Shown: positions 7,646 to 16,124, numbered from the stretch's first letter. The stretch: 64,000 nt of DNA from Bacterioplanoides sp. SCSIO 12839 (GCF_024397975.1 NZ_CP073745.1:489501-553500); one strand, 5' to 3'. Program-made: numbers and translations. Notes: generated by a model from the letters alone, not told the origin.

Positions 7646-7888
7646 TTAGCGGTTAGATTCGATAGCATTGAATATAGCCTGAACTGCCTGCCACTCTTTG
7701 TTGTTGAAGTCTGCAAAGCGCTGAATTCCAGAAAGCTCCCTATATAAATCTTCGTAGACTAACTGCCCACTATTGGTGCTACTTAATTTCTCTATGTAGG
7801 AACTGAATGTATTGACGCCTTGCTCAATATTCCTTTCTTTAGCAGAGGACATAAGAAACCTAAGATTTTCTATAATTTCAGAACTCAC
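7646..7888 (-). CDS. Small cassette protein of unknown function
   Basis: An 80-residue helical protein. The start GTG at 7888 follows GGAGAGAAATC, a good ribosome site; an ATG-like extension to 7909 has none. It has no cysteines, membrane segment or signal peptide; the middle ERNIEQGVNTFSSYIEKLSS and the C-terminal KEWQAVQAIFNAIESN suggest amphipathic helices. It is the first cassette in transcription order, with attC site 4 downstream. No intact attI or integrase gene is visible upstream. Confidence 0.6.
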   Translation of the reverse strand: MSSEIIENLRFLMSSAKERNIEQGVNTFSSYIEKLSSTNSGQLVYEDLYRELSGIQRFADFNNKEWQAVQAIFNAIESNR

Positions 7889-8176
7889 GATTTCTCTCCA
7901 TGAACACATAATAGTTTATTCGTGTGCGTGCCTGATATCTTAGAGAGAGCTTTTTGAGCTTATGGCTGTAACTAACTGATTTCACGTTGAAACCTTCCTT
8001 AGCAAGATAACTCCCTTCCAGAAAAGCGTGCACGCACACTATTTCGGCCACGGTATGCCTACTATCTTGTAAACCATATACGTAACCTGTTGATTTTACT
8101 GATGTTTAAATTATCACCAATAGGGAGGGTGGGCAAGGACGAAAATAATCTACACGTCCATGTAGTAAGCCACCCA
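7889..8176. other. Non-coding junction beyond the cassette array, with an inverted repeat
   Basis: No supported gene. A perfect 10-base inverted repeat, GTGTGCGTGC at 7922-7931 and GCACGCACAC at 8030-8039, bounds a 118-base segment. This is where an attI site and a divergent integrase gene would be expected. I see no core-site sequence resembling attI and no integrase reading frame. The segment may hold the promoter of the array. Confidence 0.45.
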
Positions 8177-8875
8177 CTAACCCCGATGCCGATAACACTC
8201 CTCTTCACGAATTAAATAAGCGCTTAACCCCTTACCATCGTCATCAGAAAACGCTTGCTCCAATACCTGCATATTGTGAATACGATCCATGCGGAAATGA
8301 CGGAAATCCTCACGTTTTTCACACCAGGCGGCCAATATCCACACCGGGCTGAAAAACATCAGGGCTAACGGGCGAATAACCCGCTCGCTGAATTGCCGTT
8401 CGCCATCCGAATATTCAATCTGTATTTTCTGTTGCTTACGAATGCATTCTCGCACGTCAGAAAAGCTTACTGTCCAGGGTGGCCGGTTATCGCTGGGCAG
8501 AGCATAGGTGGTGACTTGCTCCAGCTCGCTGCGTATCTGAGACGGTAAGGCAGTCTGTATTTTTTCCAACGCGTTCAGCGCTTTCTCAGCAAAACGATCA
8601 TCGGTCCACTGGCGCACCATGCTGATGCCCAGAGTAAGGGCTTCCAACTCATCCTGATCAAATGTAATGGGTGGCAGGTAATAATCCGGGTTGATCATAT
8701 ACCCCACGCCTGCTTCGCCGGATATCGGCGTGCCCGCATCCATCAGATCCTGAATATCGCGGTATACGGTACGGGTGCAAATGCCAAACTCATCGGCGAT
8801 CCGGCTGGCAGTCACGGCCCGGCGACGGCTTCTGAGAAAGTTCACCATTTTGATTAATCGGTCCGCGCGGCGCAT
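8177..8875 (-). CDS. YafY-type transcriptional regulator (HTH plus WYL domain)
   Basis: A 232-residue regulator. The N-terminal ~60 residues form a DeoR/HTH_11 winged helix (RLIKMVNFLRSRRRAVTASRIADEF, TVYRDIQDLMDAG). The C-terminal half is a WYL-type ligand domain (IRPLALMFFSPVWILAAWCEKREDFRHFRMDRI). These proteins often sit next to and control glyoxalase-like genes. Here the divergently transcribed VOC gene at 9050 is the likely partner across a 174-base shared promoter region. Confidence 0.88.
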   Translation of the reverse strand: MRRADRLIKMVNFLRSRRRAVTASRIADEFGICTRTVYRDIQDLMDAGTPISGEAGVGYMINPDYYLPPITFDQDELEALTLGISMVRQWTDDRFAEKALNALEKIQTALPSQIRSELEQVTTYALPSDNRPPWTVSFSDVRECIRKQQKIQIEYSDGERQFSERVIRPLALMFFSPVWILAAWCEKREDFRHFRMDRIHNMQVLEQAFSDDDGKGLSAYLIREEECYRHRG

Positions 8876-9049
8876 CTGCCTTCCCCTGATGTTGGAAACA
8901 AAAATATAGCCTATCGCAACACTACTGACACCATGCTGTCAGCAGGGTGTTGCTAACTTAAAAAACAGCACCGGGGCGAGCGTATCGCTACTGGTGTGAT
9001 TTTTTAATTAAAGCCTCAATCAAGAGGGATTAAATACAGGAGTATGACA

Positions 9050-9427
9050 ATGATGAATCCAGTTGGCTGGTTTGAAATTAATGTGGCCGATATGGCCCGA
9101 GCTCAGCAGTTTTATGAAACCGTATTGGGTTGCACCTTGGAAGGTATGCAGGGGGCTGATGACCCAACAATGGAGTTGAAGTTGTTTCCATCGGATATGG
9201 AAAGTTATGGGGCTGCGGGTGCGTTGGTGAAAATGACCGATGCGCCGGTAGGGCAGAACAGTGTGCTGGTGTATTTTTCTTGTGACGACTGTGCTCAGCA
9301 GGAATCACGGGTGGTTGCTGCCGGTGGGCAGGTGGAGCGCTCTAAATTCTCTATTGGTGAGCACGGTTTTATTGTGATGGCCAAAGACACCGAAGGTAAT
9401 GTGTTTGGCCTGCACTCTATGAAGTAA
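9050..9427 (+). CDS. VOC-family (glyoxalase/dioxygenase-like) protein
   Basis: A 125-residue single-domain VOC protein starting MMNPVGWFEINVADMARAQQFYE, the usual beta-alpha-beta opening. It ends in GFIVMAKDTEGNVFGLHS with the glutamate-neighbourhood pattern of the metal site. The substrate is unknown. ATG 9050 is 7 bases after AGGAG; ATG 9044 is in frame but too close. It lies head to head with the YafY-type regulator. Confidence 0.85.
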   Translation: MMNPVGWFEINVADMARAQQFYETVLGCTLEGMQGADDPTMELKLFPSDMESYGAAGALVKMTDAPVGQNSVLVYFSCDDCAQQESRVVAAGGQVERSKFSIGEHGFIVMAKDTEGNVFGLHSMK

Positions 9428-9463
9428 TCAATGGTGGTAACAGGCTCTGATTGCGCTTGATAA

Positions 9464-9495
9464 GCAGGAAGTTTGCGGACGCGTAGACTTCCTGC
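9464..9495. terminator. Hairpin between convergent genes
   Basis: A perfect 9-base stem (GCAGGAAGT / ACTTCCTGC) with a 14-base loop sits between the tail-to-tail VOC and DUF6435-type genes. No T-run follows, so termination strength is uncertain. Confidence 0.45.
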
Positions 9496-9512
9496 ACATG
9501 AATACAACCCCG

Positions 9513-9683
9513 TCAGGCTTTCTGCAGGTTCTGAATCTCTTGATACAACTTTTCCGCTTCAGCGGTGATCTCAGAATAACCCCGAATATCGCCATTACGC
9601 TGAGCCTTCATGGCTTGTTCCAGTTTGGCATCGTATTGTTTTTGCAGCTTTTTGATCGGGTTTGGCTTAAGGAAGGAGAACAT
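9513..9683 (-). CDS. DUF6435-like small protein
   Basis: A 56-residue ORF reading MFSFLKPNPIKKLQKQYDAK, then LEQAMKAQRNGDIRGYSEIT and AEAEKLYQEIQNLQKA. This matches the small conserved Lacal_2735/DUF6435 pattern (KKLxKQY...AxxAQRNGDI). GAGGC lies upstream of the ATG at 9683. It is helical, cytoplasmic and of unknown role. An ORF on the other strand at 9498-9716 is its shadow. Confidence 0.8.
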   Translation of the reverse strand: MFSFLKPNPIKKLQKQYDAKLEQAMKAQRNGDIRGYSEITAEAEKLYQEIQNLQKA

Positions 9684-9782
9684 AGGTCTGCCTCGTCGTG
9701 GATTTCTTTATCTTAAGCATTTTAATTGCCTGAAACGACGACAAATTTTGTAGGTGTATAACGTGTGTGGAAATGGCGGAAT

Positions 9783-9808
9783 AAAAAAGCCCCTGACGAG
9801 TCAGAGGC
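9783..9808 (-). terminator. Terminator of the nitronate monooxygenase-like gene
   Basis: On the minus strand the 9-base stem GCCTCTGAC / GTCAGGGGC has a 2-base apex and is followed by six T residues. It lies about 40 bases after the stop at 9850. Confidence 0.8.
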
Positions 9809-9849
9809 TTTAAACAGGTGGGTGCTGTTTTTAATTAATGTTTTTAAGG

Positions 9850-10827
9850 CTAGCGTACTTTGAAGTTTGTGGCGACACGGTCAAAAGCATTATTGTATTC
9901 GTTGCCCAGTCGCTCAATTAATTGGCCCGCCGTTTGTACGTCTTTGATCGCACCAATACCCTGGCCGCAGCCCCAGATATCTTTCCAGGCTTTTTTATCG
10001 GTATTACCACCCGAGCCAAAGTTCATTTTGGACGGGTCACTTTCCGGCAGGTTATCCGGGTCCATACCAGCGTTAATAATTGATGGTTTCAGGTAGTTGC
10101 CATGCACGCCGGTGAACAGGTTGCTGTACACAATATCCTCGGCGGTTGAGTCGACCAGGCATTGTTTATAGTCTTCTTCCGCACGCGCTTCTTTGGTAGC
10201 GATAAAGGCTGAACCGATATAACCCAGGTCGGCGCCCATCGCTTGTGCTGCCAGAATAGAATCACCGGTGGTTATGGAGCCGGACAACAGCAGCGGGCCA
10301 TCAAACCATTCGCGAATTTCCTGAATCAGTGCCAGAGGTGACTGGGTACCAGCATGGCCACCGGCACCGGCAGCTACGGCGATCAGGCCATCAGCGCCTT
10401 TTTCAACCGCCTTTTTAGCGAAGGTGTTGTTGATGATATCGTGCAGTACGATGCCGCCGTAGGAATGGATGGCTTCGTTAACTTCAACCCTGGCACCTAA
10501 TGAAGTAATGATGATGGGTACCTTGTATTTCACGCACAGAGCCAGGTCTTCTTCCAGACGATTGTTGGAGCGATGCACAATCTGGTTGACGGCAAAAGGC
10601 GCGGCGGGTTTGTCCGGGTTGGCCTGATTGTAGGCGTCCAGTTCTTCGGTAATCTGAATCAGCCACTTCTCGAATTCACCTTCGCCACGGGCGTTGAGTG
10701 ATGGAAAAGAGCCGACGATGCCAGCTTTGCATTGGGCAATCACCAGCTCCGGACCCGAAATAATAAACAGTGGAGCGGCAACGGCAGGTACCGATAAACG
10801 ACCTTTGAGAATGTCTGGAAGTGCCAT
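9850..10827 (-). CDS. Nitronate monooxygenase family protein (NMO/2-nitropropane dioxygenase)
   Basis: A 325-residue FMN-dependent TIM-barrel protein. Family features include the N-terminal LSVPAVAAPLFIISGPELVIAQ, LIAVAAGAGGHAGTQSPLALI (with the catalytic-type GGHAG) and the phosphate-binding SGSITTGDSILAAQAMGADLGYIGSAF. The enzyme class oxidises nitronates; related members act as enoyl-ACP reductase-like proteins, so the substrate is uncertain. It is divergent from an AraC-family gene across 169 bases, and that regulator may control it. Confidence 0.88.
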   Translation of the reverse strand: MALPDILKGRLSVPAVAAPLFIISGPELVIAQCKAGIVGSFPSLNARGEGEFEKWLIQITEELDAYNQANPDKPAAPFAVNQIVHRSNNRLEEDLALCVKYKVPIIITSLGARVEVNEAIHSYGGIVLHDIINNTFAKKAVEKGADGLIAVAAGAGGHAGTQSPLALIQEIREWFDGPLLLSGSITTGDSILAAQAMGADLGYIGSAFIATKEARAEEDYKQCLVDSTAEDIVYSNLFTGVHGNYLKPSIINAGMDPDNLPESDPSKMNFGSGGNTDKKAWKDIWGCGQGIGAIKDVQTAGQLIERLGNEYNNAFDRVATNFKVR

Positions 10828-10996
10828 AAAACGACCTTTGTTATATCAATGTGAGTGTTTAAAACTGCTTAACATGAAATCATTATGAGCAGAGCCGAGG
10901 GGTTTCTGAATGACAATGGATCACATTTAAATTGATGTTTTACAACAAATTTGTGTAGTCTGAAGAGAGTGTGATTTACAGGGCTAATATTCTTCA

Positions 10997-12013
10997 ATGG
11001 CGCAGCTATCGGTGCATAATGTTTCAATCAGCATAGAATTTGTACGTTCGGCTTTATTAAAGCTGGCGCTGGAACGGGCAGAAATTGATACCTTATTAGT
11101 TCAATGCCGAATTGCTCCATCGTTGTTAAACAGCCCGCAGGCGCGCCTGTCTCTGACTCAGTTTGGCCAGGTGATTACACAATTAACGTTGCGTAGCGGT
11201 GATGAGTTATTGGGTTATGGCAAACAACCTGTGCCATTGGGTAGCCTGTCATTACTGATGCATTGGTTATTGGCGGCAAGCAGCCCCCGGCAGGTGTTGC
11301 AACGGTTGTGTGACTTTTATCGTATTCTGGGAAAAGGTGTTGAGGTTGAATGGGTTGAAGACGAAGAGGGCGTTCATCTGAATTTTGGTTACGCCAGCCA
11401 CGATCAGGCCTCTCAGGTTTACATCTGTGAATACGGTTTCTTTTTTGTGCATCGCGTTTTGTGTTGGTTGATGAAAGAAATTTTTCCGATCAAACAGCTG
11501 TTGTTTCCGTTTTCTCCACCGGCATACAGTCGTGACTATCGTTTGATGTTTTATGGCGCCCCCATGGTCTTTAATGGTTCGGCGGCCAGAATCAGCTTCT
11601 CCGCCGATTTGTTGAAGCGCGACATTATACAATCCCGGGAAGCATTGCCTGCGTTGCTTAAAGATCCTTTTAACCAATTATTGATGCTTAACTTTTCGCA
11701 GGAAACCTGGACGTCGAAAGTGGCTGGCTGTGTTCAGTCACAGCTCGATGATTTGCCGACTCTGCCACAATTAGCGGCGCAGTTGCAGATAGCCCCTCAC
11801 ACCTTACAACGCCGCTTAGCGGTAGAGGGCAGCTCTTATCTGGCGATTAAAAATCAGATTAAGCGTGACAGTGCCATTGAATTGTTGGTTAACAGTAAGC
11901 TGAGTATTGAGCAGATCAGCGAGCGTCTGGGGTTTTCTGAGACCAGCCCATTTACCCGTACCTTCAAAGAGTGGACGGGGGTTCCGCCGAGTGCCTACCG
12001 AAAACATCATTAA
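10997..12013 (+). CDS. AraC-family regulator with Arabinose_bd-like sensor domain
   Basis: A 338-residue regulator. The first ~200 residues are the arabinose-binding-like (OruR/PchR-unrelated) sensor found in many Pseudomonas AraC proteins. The last ~85 hold two helix-turn-helices (LPQLAAQLQIAPHTLQRRL and IEQISERLGFSETSPFTRTF, then EWTGVPPSAYR). Its neighbours are the divergent NMO-like gene and the downstream hydrolase and enoyl-CoA hydratase genes on the same strand. This suggests control of a lipid or small-acid catabolic set. Confidence 0.9.
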   Translation: MAQLSVHNVSISIEFVRSALLKLALERAEIDTLLVQCRIAPSLLNSPQARLSLTQFGQVITQLTLRSGDELLGYGKQPVPLGSLSLLMHWLLAASSPRQVLQRLCDFYRILGKGVEVEWVEDEEGVHLNFGYASHDQASQVYICEYGFFFVHRVLCWLMKEIFPIKQLLFPFSPPAYSRDYRLMFYGAPMVFNGSAARISFSADLLKRDIIQSREALPALLKDPFNQLLMLNFSQETWTSKVAGCVQSQLDDLPTLPQLAAQLQIAPHTLQRRLAVEGSSYLAIKNQIKRDSAIELLVNSKLSIEQISERLGFSETSPFTRTFKEWTGVPPSAYRKHH

Positions 12014-12122
12014 AAGCCCTGTTAAGTCATTAAAATGTTTTGATTGATCATCCGATGTGTGGGTAACTGAGTAGACAGTCAGAGGTACGGTTGGGTATTG
12101 TGAGTCACCTTCCTGCTAATCA

Positions 12123-13226
12123 ATGTTAACCGCCATGCTCTGGTTATTCGCTGCCCTGACACTGTTCCTGATTTATTATCGTCTGGTGGTTGTTCGTGTA
12201 CCGCAAGTTGAATGTCATGCAGACTCATCGCAGCAGCAATATGTGCGGCACAGTAACATGTTGTCGAAGCCTTATTGGGTGACTCCATGGTTGTTTAACA
12301 CCCATCTTCAGTTGTTGTTCCTCGGATTAAAAAAGGCCTTTGCTCCTGCGCTGAAATACGACCGTACTGACACGTTAGTCGCTGATGATAACGGCACGAT
12401 TGCGGTGGAGTGGCTGGGCCTGGAGCTGCCAGAAGACCGGCCTACGTTGGTTTTGCTGCATACCATTTCCGGCAGCGCTCACAGCATGCGAGAGTTTGTT
12501 CGTTATATTCATACGCAGTGCGGCTGGCGGGTTGCCTTGTGTGTTCGCCGTGGTCATTCCGGATTGCCGATGACGGCCGCCAAATACAACACCATGGGAT
12601 GTACCCAGGATTTTCGTCAGCAGCTGGATCATATTCACCACTGTTTCCCAGACTCAGCCTTATATGCCGTTGGTATCTCGGCGGGTTCCGGTGTGCTCGC
12701 GCGTTATCTTGGTGAGGCCGGAGAAGATACTCCGATTAAGGCGGCGGTAGGGTATTGCCCTGGATACAATCTGGAAGTGGCGTTTGGTCGTGCTCAATCC
12801 TTCTACAGCCGTATGATGGCAAAAAAACTGACGCGTAATTTTCTGACTACTAACCAGTCATGGTTTGAACATTTACCGAGTTACCAAAAGGCTATTCAGT
12901 CAGAAAACCTTGAAGAATTACACGATCATTTATACGAGGTGGGTGGTTATCCGGATTATGACAGTTATCTGGAAAACACCAATCCCATGGTTCCGTTTCG
13001 GAATATTGCCGTTCCAACTTTAATGCTGAACGCTAAAGATGACCCCGTCTGCCATATTGATAATGCCTATGAATATATTGAAAGCATGAAAGAGATGGAT
13101 AATATGCTGCTGGTAATGACGGAACGCGGCAGCCACTGTGCTTACTTTGAAGGACTGACAGCAAAGTCCTGGGCGAATCGCCTGATTGCTGAATATCTTA
13201 ATTTTTATGACAACAAACAGCGGTGA
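12123..13226 (+). CDS. Membrane-anchored alpha/beta hydrolase (YheT/ABHD-like)
   Basis: A 367-residue hydrolase with an N-terminal hydrophobic anchor (LWLFAALTLFLIYY, residues 6-19). The nucleophile elbow GISAGSG has its serine near residue 186. A likely acid lies in NAKDDPVCH and a histidine in RGSHCAYFEG. The early NTHLQLLF segment is typical of the YheT/UPF0017 group. It is 6 bases upstream of the enoyl-CoA hydratase-like gene, so they are probably co-transcribed. The substrate is unknown, possibly lipid esters. Confidence 0.85.
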   Translation: MLTAMLWLFAALTLFLIYYRLVVVRVPQVECHADSSQQQYVRHSNMLSKPYWVTPWLFNTHLQLLFLGLKKAFAPALKYDRTDTLVADDNGTIAVEWLGLELPEDRPTLVLLHTISGSAHSMREFVRYIHTQCGWRVALCVRRGHSGLPMTAAKYNTMGCTQDFRQQLDHIHHCFPDSALYAVGISAGSGVLARYLGEAGEDTPIKAAVGYCPGYNLEVAFGRAQSFYSRMMAKKLTRNFLTTNQSWFEHLPSYQKAIQSENLEELHDHLYEVGGYPDYDSYLENTNPMVPFRNIAVPTLMLNAKDDPVCHIDNAYEYIESMKEMDNMLLVMTERGSHCAYFEGLTAKSWANRLIAEYLNFYDNKQR

Positions 13227-13232
13227 ACTGAT

Positions 13233-13967
13233 ATGACCGAGATTATCTCTTTAGAACAACAAGGCTCTGTAGCCGTAGTAACCATGAACACTGACGAAAA
13301 CCGTCATAACCTGGAATTTATCTCGGCTTTTAATGCCTGTTTGGATGCCGTTGAAAAAGATCAGAAAGTTGGCTCTATGGTGCTGACATCTTCTTCAGAA
13401 AAAAACTGGTCTTTGGGTGTTGATCTGACCTGGGTGTCGCAAAAAACCACGTCGATTGCTGACAGCGTTGAATTTATGCAGGGCATGGATGCGATTTTTA
13501 AGCGCATGCTTACCTTCCCGGTACCCATTATTGCAGCCATGAATGGCCATGTTTTTGGTAATGGTTCAGTGCTGGCGTGTGCCTGTGATTTCCGCTTTAT
13601 GAAAAGTGATCGTGGTTATTTCTGTTTCCCTGAAGTGGATGTGCTGGTGCCTTTCCTGCCGTCGATGATTCCGCTGATTCACCAGGCGATGTCACCACAG
13701 TTCTTTAATCGCCTGGCGATGACTGGGCAGCGTGTGGGTGCACAGGAGCTGTTGGATAACCAGGTGGTTGAAGCTGTGTTTGATGACAACGAAGCACTGC
13801 AAGCAGGCGTGATGGAATTTGCTGCGCAGTTTAAGAAAAATCGTTGGATTTATGCTGAAAATAAAAAGCAGAAAAATCAGGAAACTCTGGCAGTAATGGC
13901 CGATAAAGATCCGGCATTTATTGAAAAAAGCTGTGCCATGATGGGCAAAATGATGGGTAAAGCTTAA
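13233..13967 (+). CDS. Enoyl-CoA hydratase/isomerase family protein
   Basis: A 244-residue crotonase-fold protein. It has SLGVDLTWVSQ where the first oxyanion-hole segment is expected, and IIAAMNGHVFGNGSVLACACDFRF for the second. The usual catalytic glutamate in the PEV segment is present as FPEVDVL. The C-terminal ~60 residues are lysine-rich. It forms an operon with the preceding hydrolase (6-base gap). Its stop overlaps the convergent AraC gene by 4 bases. Confidence 0.88.
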   Translation: MTEIISLEQQGSVAVVTMNTDENRHNLEFISAFNACLDAVEKDQKVGSMVLTSSSEKNWSLGVDLTWVSQKTTSIADSVEFMQGMDAIFKRMLTFPVPIIAAMNGHVFGNGSVLACACDFRFMKSDRGYFCFPEVDVLVPFLPSMIPLIHQAMSPQFFNRLAMTGQRVGAQELLDNQVVEAVFDDNEALQAGVMEFAAQFKKNRWIYAENKKQKNQETLAVMADKDPAFIEKSCAMMGKMMGKA

Positions 13968-14968
13968 TTTTTAAATGAATTGCGCCAATGGGAAGGTGAA
14001 TCGCCTTCCCAACTTTTAAACGCGCGGTAAAACGAGTTTTGATCTTCGTAACCTAATAGAGCTGCAATCTCGAACAAACTCATATCCGGGTCGGATAAAT
14101 AGTGCTTTGCGGTATCCAGCCGCACTTCATTCAGCAGGTCTTTAAAGGTAAAACCTTCGGCGGTAATGCGCCGTTGTAAGGTGCGTGTGCCAACGCCTAA
14201 TTCCTCCGCCACCAGTGATACTTTTGGACAGCCGGAACTTAAGCACTGGCTGATCACCCATTTCACCTGATCGGAATATAAATATTTATTTCCTGCGGAG
14301 TGCAGCTCATTTTCCAACTGTGGCACAACAATATTCAACAATTCCTGGTTGTAGCTGATAAAACGGCTGTCGAGCACTTTACTATCCAATATCAGACGAT
14401 TTGTCGGTGCATTGTATTGCACCTCACATCCCAGATAGTGTTCCAGATAACGCTCGCCGCTGTCGTTGCGGGTTACCTGAGCGGACTTGATGGTGATGGG
14501 TTCTTTGCTGTTTTTTCGGCCCAACTCAAACAGAGAGGCGAAAGTTGCGTCCACCAGAGTATCAGGCATGAATTGCTGGCCGATTGCCCATTCAATATCA
14601 ATGGTACAGAGGCCTGCCTGTTCGTCGATAAGAATGCTTTCCGGCGCTGAGATGCGTTTAAAACGCGACAGCCGATGTAAGGCATCGCGGTAATTGCGGG
14701 CAATATGGGCGGCAAAAAATGACGGCGGCAACTGAGTGACATCAAACGCCTGAATAAAGCGGATACCAATATCGTCCTGGCCGGAAATAGCGGGCAAGCA
14801 ATCCCACAGGGAAAAATATTGCCCGGTATTAGCGGGGGCCTGATTCAGCAGTATGGCAGCCGGAAGGCGGGTTGCTTCGGCGACTTGTTGCATGGAAACA
14901 TCCACCTGTTCCAGGGTGCTCCAGAAACTGTCGTGTACCTTGATCCTATCTGCCTGATACTGCCTCAT
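13964..14968 (-). CDS. AraC-family regulator with Arabinose_bd-like sensor domain
   Basis: A 334-residue paralogue-type regulator with a large N-terminal sensor (DCLPAISGQDDIGIRFIQAF, residues about 57-76). The C-terminal AraC DNA-binding domain shows VSLVAEELGVGTRTLQRR and MSLFEIAALLGYEDQNSFYRAF. It follows the alpha/beta hydrolase gene by 11 bases on the same strand. Direct repeats upstream of that hydrolase (15995-16029) are good candidates for its binding site. Confidence 0.9.
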   Translation of the reverse strand: MRQYQADRIKVHDSFWSTLEQVDVSMQQVAEATRLPAAILLNQAPANTGQYFSLWDCLPAISGQDDIGIRFIQAFDVTQLPPSFFAAHIARNYRDALHRLSRFKRISAPESILIDEQAGLCTIDIEWAIGQQFMPDTLVDATFASLFELGRKNSKEPITIKSAQVTRNDSGERYLEHYLGCEVQYNAPTNRLILDSKVLDSRFISYNQELLNIVVPQLENELHSAGNKYLYSDQVKWVISQCLSSGCPKVSLVAEELGVGTRTLQRRITAEGFTFKDLLNEVRLDTAKHYLSDPDMSLFEIAALLGYEDQNSFYRAFKSWEGDSPSHWRNSFKN

Positions 14969-14979
14969 GCCTGCTTACC

Positions 14980-15912
14980 TTATTTCATAAAACGATCAAA
15001 ATATTCGACCATCTGTTCCGGGTTTTTACCAAAATAATTGTAGCCATCAAAACGCTTGGTGGTGCCTTCTACCCAGAACTGTTTTTTGTCTTTGTTTGGC
15101 AGCAGGTCAAAGGTGGTTTGTACATCACTTGGTTTGGTCCAGATGTCTTCACGAACCTGAATCACAAAAGTTGGCATGTGTACGTTTGGCGCATAAGGGT
15201 GTGGGCTCATCTCATGGTTAGCAAAGCTGCCCAGTTTGATTTGTTCCATATCGACTTCGTCCATAAAGTCGCCGATGCCCATCATGTCCATCACGGTTTG
15301 ACGTGAGCAAGCCATGGAACAAGGTTGTGCGCAGACAAAGGCTTTTACATCGGTGAAGAATTCCGGCTGTTTGGTTATTGCCACCATGGCGGCATTACCG
15401 CCAGCACAGGGGTTGTAGAGACCAACGGTCATGTCTTTCAGCTGAGCGTGGGATTGTACGTATTGCATCGCGCCGACTACGTCACGCCATTCCAGCAGGC
15501 CGGTACCAACGATGCCGCCGTTACCATCTGCACTGCGACCATGATTGCGCATATCGTAGGTCAGCACGTTATAACCGGCTTTATTCAGAGCTTTATAGAT
15601 GTTGATGAACTCAACGTGTATATCGGCAAACTGGCTCCAGGGTTCCATATGGCCCGGGAAACCGTAACGGTTCATGGTCAGTGGGTGGTTACAGATGATC
15701 AGCTTGTCGGAATTCGCCGCCGGGATGTACCAGGCTTCCAGCGCCACACCATCAAAAGACGGGAAAAACACGTCTTCAAAGTCGAGGCCATAGTCTGCCG
15801 GGGTTTTCAGAATCGGCGCACGCAGGGGTGATTTCATGCCCCGGGCAATGCCTTGAATCATTGCCAGTTGTTCGGCGCTAAGAGTCGGTTTGGTTGATGC
15901 TGAGTCAGTCAT
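14980..15912 (-). CDS. Alpha/beta hydrolase with cysteine in the nucleophile elbow
   Basis: A 310-residue alpha/beta hydrolase-fold protein. The strand order, LIICNHPLTMNRYGF and NVLTYDMRNHGRS segments are typical. The elbow reads YNPCAGGNA, with C169 where the GxSxG serine normally sits. Near the C-terminus GTTKRFDGYN replaces the usual catalytic histidine region, so hydrolase activity may be altered or lost. It is the first gene of a two-gene unit with the AraC regulator. Direct repeats lie about 80-115 bases upstream of its start. Confidence 0.82.
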   Translation of the reverse strand: MTDSASTKPTLSAEQLAMIQGIARGMKSPLRAPILKTPADYGLDFEDVFFPSFDGVALEAWYIPAANSDKLIICNHPLTMNRYGFPGHMEPWSQFADIHVEFINIYKALNKAGYNVLTYDMRNHGRSADGNGGIVGTGLLEWRDVVGAMQYVQSHAQLKDMTVGLYNPCAGGNAAMVAITKQPEFFTDVKAFVCAQPCSMACSRQTVMDMMGIGDFMDEVDMEQIKLGSFANHEMSPHPYAPNVHMPTFVIQVREDIWTKPSDVQTTFDLLPNKDKKQFWVEGTTKRFDGYNYFGKNPEQMVEYFDRFMK

Positions 15913-15994
15913 AGTTACCTCAAAAGAGATTGTCTGGTTGATGTGTGTCTGTTGATGGCTATTACTGTAGTTGCTCGATTATTGAACAGCACTA

Positions 15995-16029
15995 GCAAAC
16001 GATGACAGGCGTTCTGCAAACGATGACAG
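15995..16029. promoter_or_regulatory. Direct repeats, likely AraC-type operator
   Basis: Two perfect copies of GCAAACGATGACAG at 15995-16008 and 16016-16029, start to start 21 bases, i.e. two helical turns. Tandem half-sites on one face of the helix are typical of AraC-family targets. They lie upstream of the hydrolase/AraC unit. The same 13-base CAAACGATGACAG occurs once more in the window, inverted, at 59123-59135. Confidence 0.65.
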
Positions 16030-16052
16030 TGTGATTTGTATGTTACTGAAAC

Positions 16053-16084
16053 AAAAAACCGCCAGGGATTGCTCTACTGGCGGT
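16053..16084 (-). terminator. Terminator of puuE
   Basis: On the minus strand, stem ACCGCCAG / CTGGCGGT with an 11-base loop is followed by six T residues, about 40 bases after the puuE stop. Confidence 0.85.
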
Positions 16085-16124
16085 AAGGAAGGAATTCTTC
16101 GGCTTTGGAAGCCGTCTTGATGGC

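Noticed and set aside
7889..8176. Integron integrase or attI next to the cassettes
   Set aside because: No tyrosine-recombinase frame or attI-like core could be found; the nearest gene is a YafY-type regulator.
9498..9716. 72-residue plus-strand frame over the DUF6435-like gene
   Set aside because: It is antisense to a 56-residue frame with recognisable family sequence and a ribosome site, so it is a shadow.
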